A DNA stretch of 64,000 nucleotides from Solibacillus merdavium (GTDB lineage Bacteria > Bacillota > Bacilli > Bacillales_A > Planococcaceae), in NCBI RefSeq assembly GCF_014836935.1, contig NZ_JACSPW010000015.1, forward strand, positions 36,353 through 100,352, read 5' to 3'. A program made the translations under genes and the position numbers. Under the pieces are notes generated by a model, which was not told the origin of the DNA, did not search any database, and worked only from the letters and a program-made list of their open reading frames with translations. Position 1 is the first letter of the stretch. Each line of letters opens with the position of its first letter. Of this stretch, positions 45,330 to 52,784 are shown piece after piece.

Positions 45330-45401
45330 GTTGGAGAGAGAAGGGTTTATTTTTTTTAAAGTTATATTGTATAGTTTGAATAAACTAGGGGGTGTGTACA
45401 A

Positions 45402-45746
45402 ATGGGGAAGAAGGAAACCATTTTTAATGAAATCGTACGAAAAGTACGTAAAGAGCTATATGGAAAAGGACCGGATAGAATTTATACGCATTTCGTGGAG
45501 AATATGGCTGTCACAACGATGTACGGCATTCTGACACCTACTGAAAAATTTATTATTCAATCAGAAGAAGGAAAAAAGGTTATCCACAATGCGAGAACCC
45601 AAATGATTCAGGAAATTTATAAGCAACAGGTTCCTGAAGGATTGGAGGAGCTCGTCGAATCAAAGCTGCTTCATTTATTTTCGGATATAAAGGTGGAAGA
45701 GGATATGGCTGTATCGGTATTTATATTTGAAAAGTCAATTGTGTAG
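45402..45746 (+). CDS. DUF2294 (MpsC-like) small protein
   Basis: A 114-residue protein with the DUF2294 core: RKVRKELYGKGPDRIYTHF, then VTTMYGILTPTEKFIIQSEEG and a C-terminal VEEDMAVSVFIF. This domain is named for MpsC, a component of a Na+-translocating, membrane-potential-generating bicarbonate system in staphylococci; stand-alone copies occur across Bacillales with unknown roles. No MpsA or MpsB gene lies nearby. It starts after TAGGGGGTG. It is divergent from the TRIC gene and upstream of the queuosine leader. Confidence 0.75.
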   Translation: MGKKETIFNEIVRKVRKELYGKGPDRIYTHFVENMAVTTMYGILTPTEKFIIQSEEGKKVIHNARTQMIQEIYKQQVPEGLEELVESKLLHLFSDIKVEEDMAVSVFIFEKSIV

Positions 45747-45822
45747 GGGTATAGGTACCATATTTTCAATTATTTCTTTACAATGGACTTTATTTCTAAT
45801 AGAATGAGAAAAGATTAAAATA

Positions 45823-45872
45823 CCTGAGTTGTTCAGGAGAGGTTCATAGCTGATACCCTCTATAAAAAACTA
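45823..45872 (+). promoter_or_regulatory. preQ1-I riboswitch of queF
   Basis: GAGGTTCATAGCTGATACCCTC followed by TATAAAAAACTA matches the preQ1 class I aptamer: a short GC stem, a variable loop and the A-rich tail that forms the pseudoknot. A small CCTGA/TCAGG hairpin (45823-45837) precedes it. Confidence 0.92.
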
Positions 45873-45890
45873 TGGATACATGCATATTAT

Positions 45891-45933
45891 GCCATGTCCA
45901 TATCGGATGTGGCTTTTTTTATTGCATCCGATA
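45891..45933 (+). terminator. Riboswitch terminator and competing stem before queF
   Basis: GCCATGTCC pairs with GGATGTGGC (two G-T pairs) and is followed by T7. The alternative TATCGGATG (45901-45909) with CATCCGATA (45925-45933) is a perfect 9-bp stem that would disrupt the terminator, so two mutually exclusive folds exist. Confidence 0.75.
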
Positions 45934-46004
45934 GTTTTTTATTGATGATGATACGCTTAACCCCTCCTTGGAATACTTTGGTATGAACGAAGGAGGGGTT
46001 TTTC

Positions 46005-46505
46005 ATGTCTAGTAGACACGAAAAAGATGGTTTAGAGGATTTAACGTTATTAGGAAATCAAAATGTGAAATATGCTTTTGAATATGCACCAGAAGTGTTG
46101 GAGTCTGTTGATAATATGCATGTTGGCCGCGATTATTTTGTGAAATTCAATTGTCCAGAGTTTACGAGTCTTTGTCCGATTACACAGCAGCCGGACTTTG
46201 CGACGATGTATATTTCGTATATTCCGGATCAGAAAATCGTGGAGAGTAAGTCGTTAAAATTATATTTATTTAGTTTCCGTAATCATGGCGATTTCCATGA
46301 AGACTGCGTGAATATTATTATGAATGATTTAATCAAGCTGTTAGACCCGCGCTACATAGAAGTATGGGGTAAATTTACGCCGCGGGGAGGCATTTCAATT
46401 GATCCTTGGTGCAATTACGGTCGTCCTGGCACAAAATATGAGGAAATTGCCAACTACCGTTTAATGAACCATGATTTATATCCAGAAAAAATCGACAACC
46501 GTTAA
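46005..46505 (+). CDS. queF: NADPH-dependent 7-cyano-7-deazaguanine reductase (preQ0 reductase)
   Basis: A 166-residue type I QueF, which reduces preQ0 to preQ1 in queuosine synthesis. The catalytic cysteine lies in [12 protein letters not shown] (Cys57, Asp64), and the NADPH-binding QueF signature is [16 protein letters not shown]. Length and residues match B. subtilis QueF (165 residues). The ribosome site GAAGGAGGGG precedes the ATG. The preQ1 riboswitch in the leader provides product feedback. Confidence 0.93.
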   Translation: MSSRHEKDGLEDLTLLGNQNVKYAFEYAPEVLESVDNMHVGRDYFVKFNCPEFTSLCPITQQPDFATMYISYIPDQKIVESKSLKLYLFSFRNHGDFHEDCVNIIMNDLIKLLDPRYIEVWGKFTPRGGISIDPWCNYGRPGTKYEEIANYRLMNHDLYPEKIDNR

Positions 46506-46527
46506 AAATTAAATATACCTTGCAGGT

Positions 46528-46562
46528 GAAAGAGGTTATTAGCGACCCTCTATAAAAAACTA
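46528..46562 (+). promoter_or_regulatory. preQ1-I riboswitch of queC
   Basis: AAGAGGTTATTAGCGACCCTC then TATAAAAAACTA, a second class I preQ1 aptamer directly after queF. Confidence 0.92.
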
Positions 46563-46597
46563 AGATTAAACAGCACATAATCTTAGTGCTGTTTTTT
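46561..46597 (+). terminator. Riboswitch terminator and competing stem before queC
   Basis: AACAGCAC pairs with GTGCTGTT followed by T6. TAAGATTA (46561-46568) with TAATCTTA (46578-46585) is a competing stem overlapping the aptamer tail. Confidence 0.8.
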
Positions 46598-46617
46598 CGT
46601 TTAAAAGGAGCAAAAAG

Positions 46618-47286
46618 ATGAAGGACGAAAAAGCACTCGTCGTATTTAGCGGCGGACAGGATAGTACAACATGTCTGTTTTGGGCATTAAAAAATTTTAA
46701 AGCAGTGGAAGTTGTTACATTTGATTACGGACAACGGCATGCATTGGAAATTGAATGCGCTAAAAAGATTGCCGAAGAACAGAATGTACGACACCATATT
46801 TTAAATATGGAGCTACTGAATCAGCTTGCACCAAATGCCTTAACACGTGATGATATACCAGTGGAAGAAGGGGAAAAGGGTGGATTGCCATCAACCTTTG
46901 TACCGGGACGAAATTTACTGTTTCTATCGTTTGCGGGTGTGTTGGCAAGCCAAATCGGCGCAAAGCATATTGTCACAGGTGTATGCGAAACGGATTTTAG
47001 CGGTTATCCGGACTGTCGCGATATATTTATAAAATCGTTGAATGTGACACTGAATTTATCAATGGATAGCCCCTTTGTAATTCATACACCGCTCATGTGG
47101 ATTGATAAAGCTGAAACATGGGCATTAGCCGATGAGCTTGGCGCATTTGAGTATGTTAGAGAGAAAACACTGACTTGTTATAACGGCATTATTGCGGATG
47201 GATGCGGGGATTGCCCAGCATGTAAGCTGCGATTACAAGGGATGGAAACGTACTTATACTCGAAGGAAACAGGAGAGGTATTATGA
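46618..47286 (+). CDS. queC: 7-cyano-7-deazaguanine (preQ0) synthase
   Basis: A 222-residue QueC, converting 7-carboxy-7-deazaguanine plus ammonia and ATP to preQ0. The N-terminal PP-loop [13 protein letters not shown] binds [22 protein letters not shown] is a family block, and the C-terminal zinc-binding cysteines are in [21 protein letters not shown]. Its stop overlaps the next start (ATGA). In B. subtilis the order is queC-queD-queE-queF; here queC is split from queF and no queD or queE is in the window. Confidence 0.93.
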   Translation: MKDEKALVVFSGGQDSTTCLFWALKNFKAVEVVTFDYGQRHALEIECAKKIAEEQNVRHHILNMELLNQLAPNALTRDDIPVEEGEKGGLPSTFVPGRNLLFLSFAGVLASQIGAKHIVTGVCETDFSGYPDCRDIFIKSLNVTLNLSMDSPFVIHTPLMWIDKAETWALADELGAFEYVREKTLTCYNGIIADGCGDCPACKLRLQGMETYLYSKETGEVL

Positions 47287-47849
47287 TAAGAATTTTATTT
47301 TATTTAGTATCTATTGTGACGGCAAACGTTGTAACAGCACGTTTTGCACCGCTTGAATTGGGCATGTTTATTATACCGATGGGTTCATTCTTAATTGGTG
47401 CGACATTTATATTCCGTGACTTAGTGCAAAATAAATACGGTCGTAAAAAAACATATGGCTTCATTTTACTGGCATTAGTTTTATCTGCAACTGTATCGTT
47501 CTCATTAGGCGATACGTTAATTATTGTAGCTGCATCTGCACTATCTTTTTTAGTGGCAGAAACGGCCGATACAGAAATTTACACACGTCTAAAATTACCG
47601 ATGGCGTGGCGTGTGTTCTATAGTGGAATTGTCGGAGGTTTTTTGGATTCTATTGTGTTTGTTGTAGTGGGGCTAAGTCCTTTAGGAGCAGGCTTTGTAC
47701 CTTGGGCAGCGGTACCAGCAGCAATTGTAGGTCAAGTAATTGTGAAAACAGTAATGCAAATGGTGGGTGCCATGATTTTAAGTCAAGGGCTCGCTTATAA
47801 TGATCGACGTCTAGCGAAAGCGGCTTTATCAACAGTAAGCAAAGGTTAA
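47283..47849 (+). CDS. VUT-family transporter, predicted queuosine precursor importer
   Basis: A 188-residue protein with six membrane helices (YhhQ/VUT family). Family features are [25 protein letters not shown] and [18 protein letters not shown] in the first half and [12 protein letters not shown] then [10 protein letters not shown] in the second. VUT/YhhQ proteins are linked to uptake of preQ0/preQ1 or queuine. The 4-base overlap with queC and the preQ1 riboswitch in front of queC support a salvage role. Importing the end product under control of the same riboswitch makes sense. Confidence 0.82.
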   Translation: MIRILFYLVSIVTANVVTARFAPLELGMFIIPMGSFLIGATFIFRDLVQNKYGRKKTYGFILLALVLSATVSFSLGDTLIIVAASALSFLVAETADTEIYTRLKLPMAWRVFYSGIVGGFLDSIVFVVVGLSPLGAGFVPWAAVPAAIVGQVIVKTVMQMVGAMILSQGLAYNDRRLAKAALSTVSKG

Positions 47850-47862
47850 GATTTTAACAAAA

Positions 47863-47896
47863 TGCCATTCCCAATGAATAGGGGGTGGCTTTTTAT
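47863..47896 (+). terminator. Terminator after the queC-VUT operon
   Basis: GCCATTCCC pairs with GGGGGTGGC (two G-T pairs), followed by TTTTTA. Confidence 0.75.
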
Positions 47897-47910
47897 GGGT
47901 TTTAACTAAA

Positions 47911-48101
47911 AAATAAGCGGAGAATTTACCGTTATCTGCATACTGACCTTATTTTTAAGGGGAAATAACGGTAGTTTTTTCCGTTATTCAGAGAAAAAAC
48001 AACTCTTTTCGTGTTTTGGAGCGCAATAAGCGGAATTTCTTCCTTTATTTTTGCTGTTTTTAAGATTTAAATCCTAATAAGGGAAATTTATTCCCTTATT
48101 T
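47911..48101. repeat. Four-palindrome intergenic array, copy 1
   Basis: Four short imperfect palindromes (47911-47936, 47961-47989, 48024-48050, 48075-48101), each of the form AATAAGCGGA-nn-TTCCGCTTATT or a variant with compensating changes, spaced 50-60 bases. The same array occurs at 57585-57774 in the same order, with similar spacer sequence (…TTTTCGTGTTTT… here, …TTTTCATGTTTT… there). It is non-coding and sits just after an operon. Confidence 0.75.
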
Positions 48102-48118
48102 TTTTCAATATGAATACA

Positions 48119-48170
48119 AAAAACAAGGCTGCATTAAAAGTCAATTTGACCTCCAACACAGCCTTGTTCC
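48119..48170 (-). terminator. Terminator after the general stress genes
   Basis: On the minus strand AACAAGGCTGTGT pairs with ATGCAGCCTTGTT and T6 follows. Confidence 0.8.
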
Positions 48171-48181
48171 AGTACATTCTT

Positions 48182-48631
48182 TTATAATTGTGGACCTCGT
48201 GTATCCTCGTCCACAATGACTAAAATCTTACCAGCTTTAAATTCTTCATCATAACGGTCTGCTTCCTCTGCGGAAATACCCATTCCTACAAAGGCACCTG
48301 CCAATCCACCAATACTACCGCCAGCAGCTAATCCTGTCAGCCCTGTAGCGATTGGTCCAGCAGCTACGATAGGACCTACTCCTGGAATGGCCAGAGCTCC
48401 AAGTCCTAAAAGGATACCACCAATGCCACCTAAAGCGCCGCCAGCAGCTAGACCTGCAGCTGCACCGCCTGCAACATCAGCACCTGTTTCAGTGGAAACG
48501 TGATCTATATCAGTTTTGCTTTTACTAATAATTGAAATATCCTCCGAGCGGTAACCTTGTCGCTTTAAATCCTCGATAGCGGCGATTGCCTCTTGTTCTG
48601 TATCATAATATCCTACAGTATGCTTTGCCAT
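48182..48631 (-). CDS. General stress protein, YflT/GSP17M-like, with glycine-rich core
   Basis: A 149-residue protein. The N-terminal ~50 residues (GYYDTEQEAIAAIEDLKRQGY and SEDISIIS) match the general stress protein 17M domain. The middle is an Ala/Gly-rich hydrophobic stretch (about 55-120: AAGLAAGGALGGIGGILLGLG…) like a glycine-zipper membrane segment, and the end is KILVIVDEDTRG. The start at 48631 (MAKH) parallels the paralogue; the ATG at 48640 overlaps the ribosome site. It is downstream of a close paralogue and probably under the same SigB promoter. Confidence 0.8.
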   Translation of the reverse strand: MAKHTVGYYDTEQEAIAAIEDLKRQGYRSEDISIISKSKTDIDHVSTETGADVAGGAAAGLAAGGALGGIGGILLGLGALAIPGVGPIVAAGPIATGLTGLAAGGSIGGLAGAFVGMGISAEEADRYDEEFKAGKILVIVDEDTRGPQL

Positions 48632-48672
48632 GTCTTTCATCCCCTCGGCTGTATATTTTCAACAATAATTAA

Positions 48673-49119
48673 TTATAAAATTGGACCTCGTAAATCTTCG
48701 TCCACAATGACTAAAATTTTGCCGGATTCCACATATCCGCTGTAACGGTTTGCTTCATCTTCTGGAATCCCCATACCAATGAGAGCTCCAGCTAATCCAC
48801 CGACACCTGCACCAGCAGCTGCTCCTGTTAAACCGGCTACAATCGGACCTGCTGCCACGATTGGCCCAATTCCTGGTATTGCTAATGCGCCAAGTCCAGC
48901 AAGTACGCCGCCAACGCCGCCTACTACTCCGCCAGCAGCTGCTCCTGTAGCAGCTCCTTCTGCGACTGCACCTGTTTCATCAGAAATTGTATCTACATTT
49001 GAGCTGTTTTTACTTACGACTGAAATATCTTCTGAACGATAGCCTTGACGTTTTAAATCTTCAATTTTCATGATTGCCTCTTCCTCAGTATTATAATAAC
49101 CTACAATATGTTTTGCCAT
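48673..49119 (-). CDS. General stress protein, YflT/GSP17M-like, tandem paralogue
   Basis: A 148-residue paralogue of the adjacent gene. It has the same N-terminal domain (GYYNTEEEAIMKIEDLKRQGY), Ala/Gly-rich glycine-zipper core and KILVIVDEDLRG end. The start at 49119 has AAGGAGAGG 9 bases upstream; the longer frame to 49284 crosses the promoter and is rejected. A clear SigB-type promoter lies 40 bases upstream. The tandem pair most likely arose by duplication and responds to general stress. Confidence 0.82.
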   Translation of the reverse strand: MAKHIVGYYNTEEEAIMKIEDLKRQGYRSEDISVVSKNSSNVDTISDETGAVAEGAATGAAAGGVVGGVGGVLAGLGALAIPGIGPIVAAGPIVAGLTGAAAGAGVGGLAGALIGMGIPEDEANRYSGYVESGKILVIVDEDLRGPIL

Positions 49120-49158
49120 GTTTATCATCCTCTCCTTTGTTTCTTGCACAGTGTAAAA

Positions 49159-49183
49159 ATACCCTGGTGGAAAATATATAAAC
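49159..49183 (-). promoter_or_regulatory. SigB-type promoter of the general stress pair
   Basis: On the minus strand GTTTAT (49183-49178), 13 bases, GGGTAT (49164-49159). This fits the SigB consensus (GTTTAA, 12-15 bases, GGGTAT) and lies about 40 bases before the start. Confidence 0.8.
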
Positions 49184-49263
49184 ATTATGTGGTTGATATT
49201 TATATAACTACTGCCTGAAAAAAGCAGTAATAGTAAGGGGTATAGATTTGCTTTTTTAATATA

Positions 49264-49298
49264 AAAAAACCCCCTTTTCAACAAGTTGAAAAGGGAGA
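49264..49298 (-). terminator. Terminator upstream of the stress genes
   Basis: On the minus strand TCCCTTTTCAAC pairs with GTTGAAAAGGGGG and T7 follows. It ends a transcript from the 49.3-49.5 kb gene fragment. Confidence 0.75.
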
Positions 49299-49332
49299 AG
49301 AATACTTTTGGCGGAATTGTAATCTTACGGTT

Positions 49333-49548
49333 TTACCTATCGATATTAATAATAATGTCCTCAAGCTCGACCACTTTTATAGGGGATTTACTATTTTCTT
49401 CACGGTATAGCACACCGTTTTCAGGTACTTTATTTGCTGCCATTAATGTCAGAGTTTTCGCATCAGGATGAAGCTTTTCGTATGTGAACATATAATACAT
49501 ATCATGAATACCGCTTCCTGCATTAACCCCCGCTGCTTGAATGAGTTG
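49333..49548 (-). pseudogene. C-terminal gene fragment of a larger exported/regulatory protein
   Basis: A 71-codon open frame on the minus strand without a usable start; an in-frame TAG lies directly upstream at 49549-49551. It encodes protein-like sequence (HDMYYMFTYEKLHPDAKTL … PIKVVELEDIIINID) and ends in TAA followed 35 bases later by a good terminator. It looks like the C-terminus of a multi-domain protein, possibly of the DUF4179/anti-sigma type, whose N-terminal part was deleted. The family call is a guess. Confidence 0.5.
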
Positions 49549-49587
49549 CTAAAATGTGAAATAATTACGTTAACTTAATACAAATAC

Positions 49588-49680
49588 ACCTTCTAGGGTT
49601 CCGTATGCGCAGGCATAGTCTGGTCCGAGAGAAGGTGCGCAATTTTTTTTGCGTCACGGAAGGATAAAAGCCTGGGAGAT
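49588..49680 (+). promoter_or_regulatory. Guanidine-I (ykkC) riboswitch
   Basis: The hallmarks of the ykkC-yxkD class are present in order: TTCTAGGGTTCCG, CTGGTCCGAGAG, then ACGGAAGGATAAAAGCCTGGG. CACCTTCT pairs with AGAAGGTG to form the first stem. It precedes two SMR exporter genes, the classical target of this guanidinium-sensing RNA. Confidence 0.93.
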
Positions 49681-49713
49681 ATGTTGATGAACATTCCTCC
49701 TGGCTTTTTTATT
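49667..49713 (+). terminator. Terminator of the guanidine-I riboswitch
   Basis: AAAGCCTGGGAG pairs with CCTCCTGGCTTT over a loop containing ATGTTGATGAACAT, followed by T6. It uses the 3' part of the aptamer, so guanidinium binding should permit read-through. Confidence 0.8.
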
Positions 49714-49771
49714 TGTTGAAAAAATACAGGTTGAAATGAACTCAACGCACAATATAGAGGAGATGAGGAAA

Positions 49772-50110
49772 ATGAAGTATTGGTTATTAGTTGTACTCGC
49801 TGCTGTGTTTGAAGTCGGTTGGGTAATCGGCTTAAAGCATGCCGCAACACCTTTGGAATGGTTTGGAACAGTGATTGCCATTATTGTGAGCTTCGGAATA
49901 TTGATTTACGCGAGTGGGGTATTACCAGTCGGAACCGTATACGCGGTATTCGTTGGACTCGGTACATTCGGTACAGTCATCAGCGATATGGTACTATTCG
50001 GCAGCCCGGTTGAGCCGTTAAAAATCCTATTTATTTTTACATTATTAGCAGGTGTCATCATGTTGAAGCTTGCTACACCGGATGACAGCGGTACGGGAGG
50101 TGAGCAGTAA
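49772..50110 (+). CDS. gdnC: SMR-family guanidinium exporter subunit (YkkC/GdnC type)
   Basis: A 112-residue, four-helix small multidrug resistance protein. It begins [22 protein letters not shown] with the conserved membrane Glu at about residue 13 that couples H+ antiport, and contains the W/Y-rich helix 3 region [18 protein letters not shown]. With the next gene it forms a heteromeric pair like B. subtilis YkkC-YkkD, now known as a guanidinium exporter. The start at 49772 is the second ATG after GAGGAGATGAGG. The stop overlaps the partner's start by one base (TAATG). Confidence 0.88.
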   Translation: MKYWLLVVLAAVFEVGWVIGLKHAATPLEWFGTVIAIIVSFGILIYASGVLPVGTVYAVFVGLGTFGTVISDMVLFGSPVEPLKILFIFTLLAGVIMLKLATPDDSGTGGEQ

Positions 50111-50424
50111 TGGCTTGGATTTATTTAATTTTAGCAGGATTATTTGAAATGGTTTCAGTTGGATTTATGGGTAGGCTACAGCAGCGGAAGGATATCCTTT
50201 CGTTTGTGCTGCTTATTGTGGGCTTTTCTGCTAGCTTCTTTTTCCTGAGCCTTGCTATGAAGGTATTGCCAATGGGATTAGCCTATGCAATTTGGACAGG
50301 AATAGGTGCAGCAGGGGGGGCAATTTTAGGAATTGTACTATTTAAAGAACCGAAAAATGCCTTGAGAATTACAGCGATCACTTTAATTATCGGGAGTGTC
50401 ATTGCGCTGAAATTGATTTCTTAA
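50110..50424 (+). CDS. gdnD: SMR-family guanidinium exporter subunit (YkkD/GdnD type)
   Basis: A 104-residue, four-helix SMR partner subunit: IYLILAGLFEMVSVGFMGRL with the conserved Glu at about residue 13, then LPMGLAYAIWTGIGAAGGAILG and the final helix. The asymmetric pair with opposite topology is typical of YkkCD. Translation is coupled to gdnC. Both are under the guanidine-I riboswitch. Confidence 0.88.
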   Translation: MAWIYLILAGLFEMVSVGFMGRLQQRKDILSFVLLIVGFSASFFFLSLAMKVLPMGLAYAIWTGIGAAGGAILGIVLFKEPKNALRITAITLIIGSVIALKLIS

Positions 50425-50567
50425 TCATACTAATAACCAATTCTACAGATTTGTGTAGAGTTGGTTTTTATTTTAATATTATAAAATATTTTACAATTCC
50501 TATAGTAATAGTATAGAATAAAATAATAGAAAATTTAAAATACATAGAAAATAGTGAGGTAATCATT

Positions 50568-51092
50568 ATGTTAGGAATCAAAAACGATTATTTAGTAATT
50601 GGTGATGTGAATGCACCTGTTAAAATGGAAGTATTTTTAAATTATGCATGTCCATATTGTGCTACTTTTTATGAATTAGTTGATCATACACTGCCTAAGT
50701 ATTTTACAGAAGGTAAAGTGGCTTTAGTTGTGAAGCATTATGATAAGTCTCGGGAAATGCTGCTGCCTGGAACGCTAATTAATGCCAATCTGGATTACAC
50801 CAATCCGGAAAGAACATTGGAAATCATAAGTGAATTATTTAAAAATCAAGCAACATGGGATAAGTATTCGAGTTTTGAAATAAAGAAATATATTGAAGAA
50901 AAATATGACTTAAAAGAAGAGCCTGCTAATATCGACCGTAGCTTACTGATTACAGCTGAAGCGATTGAACGTAATGTAAAAATGGTCCCAACTGTCTTTA
51001 TCAACGAACATGAATTTCAATACCCACGTGAGATATTTGCAGAGGAATTAGTAGAAGTTATCGAAAAAGAGCTAAAGAATGCTGTAATTTAA
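50568..51092 (+). CDS. DsbA-family thioredoxin-fold protein
   Basis: A 174-residue thioredoxin-fold protein with CPYC at about 29-32 (FLNYACPYCATFYE) and the cis-proline segment VPTVFINE near 140, with a helical insertion between, as in DsbA/DSBA-like (Thioredoxin_4) proteins. There is no signal peptide or membrane helix, so it probably acts in the cytoplasm as a thiol-disulfide oxidoreductase. It has its own ribosome site (GTGAGGTAATC) and a terminator; no functional partner is adjacent. Confidence 0.78.
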   Translation: MLGIKNDYLVIGDVNAPVKMEVFLNYACPYCATFYELVDHTLPKYFTEGKVALVVKHYDKSREMLLPGTLINANLDYTNPERTLEIISELFKNQATWDKYSSFEIKKYIEEKYDLKEEPANIDRSLLITAEAIERNVKMVPTVFINEHEFQYPREIFAEELVEVIEKELKNAVI

Positions 51093-51115
51093 TTGTCTTC
51101 CAACATAACAGAAAG

Positions 51116-51153
51116 AAGGGGCTATCCGGAATAAAATTCTGGATAGCCCCTTA
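51116..51153. terminator. Bidirectional terminator between convergent genes
   Basis: AAGGGGCTATCC pairs with GGATAGCCCCTT around a 13-base loop. Confidence 0.82.
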
Positions 51154-51165
51154 ACTTTGAATGAT

Positions 51166-51954
51166 TTAATTACTCAATACAGCTTTTAAACTGTTCCCTT
51201 GATTGGTCTCTGAAACCTGTAACGGCTCTTCTTCACCGTGCATTAGGCGATTTAAAATTTTCTCTTCTAGCTCAATTAGTGCCGGATTCGTTAATTTACG
51301 CGGACGTGGTGCATTCACCTCTTCATCATAGGCAATTTGACCGTCCTCAATTAAAATGATTCGATCTGCTAATCGGACCGCTTCTCCGACATCATGGGTT
51401 ACAAGCAATGCCGTGAAGTTATTTTTTTCCCAAATGTTTTCGATTAGATTTTGCATTTCAATCCGAGTTAAGGCATCAAGAGCACTTAACGGTTCATCCA
51501 GCATTAACAATGATGGTTCATGGATTAAGGCTCTCGCCAATGCAACACGTTGCTTTTGACCGCCTGAAAGTGTAGATGGCCACTCATCTTTTAAAGGTAA
51601 TAATCCAACCTTATTTAAAGCTTCTTCGGCCTTTGCTTTCCAATCTCCTGTCAATCCTAAACCGACATTGTCTATAACTTTCTTCCAAGGAAGTAAACGC
51701 GAATCCTGATACATCATTTTCACATTAGCTTCCGATTTAGTAGCAGGGACGCCATCGAATAATAACTCGCCGGCAGTAATTTCCTCAAGGCTTGCCACAA
51801 GGCGCAGCAGTGTACTTTTCCCACTGCCACTTTTACCGATAATGGCAATGAATTCACCTTTATCAAAAGAGATGGAAATATCATGTAAAATTTCTTTTGG
51901 TCCGAATGACTTTTTTAAGTTTTTAATATCAATTTGAATTGCTTCCGGTTTCAT
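51166..51954 (-). CDS. ssuB: Sulfonate/nitrate-type ABC transporter ATP-binding protein (SsuB-like)
   Basis: A 262-residue ATPase of the SsuB/TauB/NrtD group. Walker [10 protein letters not shown], signature [15 protein letters not shown] and Walker [13 protein letters not shown] are intact, with the [13 protein letters not shown] helix typical of the group. It powers the SsuC permease encoded upstream. The start at 51954 is preceded by AAGGAGG; a longer frame to 51993 overlaps the permease. It is the third gene of the minus-strand operon. Confidence 0.85.
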   Translation of the reverse strand: MKPEAIQIDIKNLKKSFGPKEILHDISISFDKGEFIAIIGKSGSGKSTLLRLVASLEEITAGELLFDGVPATKSEANVKMMYQDSRLLPWKKVIDNVGLGLTGDWKAKAEEALNKVGLLPLKDEWPSTLSGGQKQRVALARALIHEPSLLMLDEPLSALDALTRIEMQNLIENIWEKNNFTALLVTHDVGEAVRLADRIILIEDGQIAYDEEVNAPRPRKLTNPALIELEEKILNRLMHGEEEPLQVSETNQGNSLKAVLSN

Positions 51955-51968
51955 GCTAAATGACCTCC

Positions 51969-52724
51969 TTATTTCGTATAGCTTGCATTCCACTTTAATG
52001 CGCGGTTCTCACCAAACTGTGCAATCAAATCGGCTAGCTTACCAAGCAATGCATAAATGATAATGCTTAAAATAATGACATCTGTCTGCATGAACTCACG
52101 AGCGTTTGTCGCCAAATAGCCTAATCCTTCATTAGTCGGGATTGTTTCAGCGATGATTAAAGTCAGCCACATGACACCTAGTGCATATCGTAAACCGACA
52201 AAAATAGATGGCAGTGCCCCTGGTAACAATACATCTTTGAATAAGCTCCAGCCCTTTAAGTTGTACATGCGACCCATTTCTACTAAATTAGGATCCACAT
52301 TACGGATACCGTGGAATGTATTCACGTAAATAGGGAAGAGCACCCCTAATGCCACTAAGAAAATTTTTGCATCTTCTCCAATACCAATCCATACGATAAC
52401 AAGCGGAATAAGCGCCAGGTGAGGGATATTCCGAATCATTTGAATCGTTGTATCTAAATAAATGTAGGATTTTTTTGATAAACCATTTAATACACCTAAT
52501 ACAAATCCAATGACACCACCGATTAACATTCCCGTTAATGCGCGCCATAAGCTTACGCCAATGTGGGTCATTAAATCGCCATTTACTAGCAGATTCCAAC
52601 CCGTCTCAACGATTGTCAGTGGGGACGGGAACAATGAAGCCGATATAACTTCCAAACGTACAATGATTTCCCAAATCACGACGAGCACCACAGGAATAAC
52701 CCATGGACGAAAATCTAGTTTCAT
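51969..52724 (-). CDS. ssuC: Sulfonate/nitrate-type ABC transporter permease (SsuC-like)
   Basis: A 251-residue BPD_transp_1 permease with six helices. It begins with [17 protein letters not shown] and has the [20 protein letters not shown] start of the transport domain and the EAA loop at about 165-185 ([25 protein letters not shown]). The start at 52724 follows TAGGAGG. It works with SsuB and the binding protein; 60 bases separate it from ssuA upstream. Confidence 0.85.
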   Translation of the reverse strand: MKLDFRPWVIPVVLVVIWEIIVRLEVISASLFPSPLTIVETGWNLLVNGDLMTHIGVSLWRALTGMLIGGVIGFVLGVLNGLSKKSYIYLDTTIQMIRNIPHLALIPLVIVWIGIGEDAKIFLVALGVLFPIYVNTFHGIRNVDPNLVEMGRMYNLKGWSLFKDVLLPGALPSIFVGLRYALGVMWLTLIIAETIPTNEGLGYLATNAREFMQTDVIILSIIIYALLGKLADLIAQFGENRALKWNASYTK

Positions 52725-52784
52725 ACTATTTAACCTCCTATATAAAGTAAGCGAGAGCATAATCGCACTCGCTTACTCAATTTC

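Noticed and set aside
48779..49042. 87-codon + strand Ala/Pro-rich frame
   Set aside because: It is the antisense shadow of the Gly/Ala-rich core of the stress protein gene.
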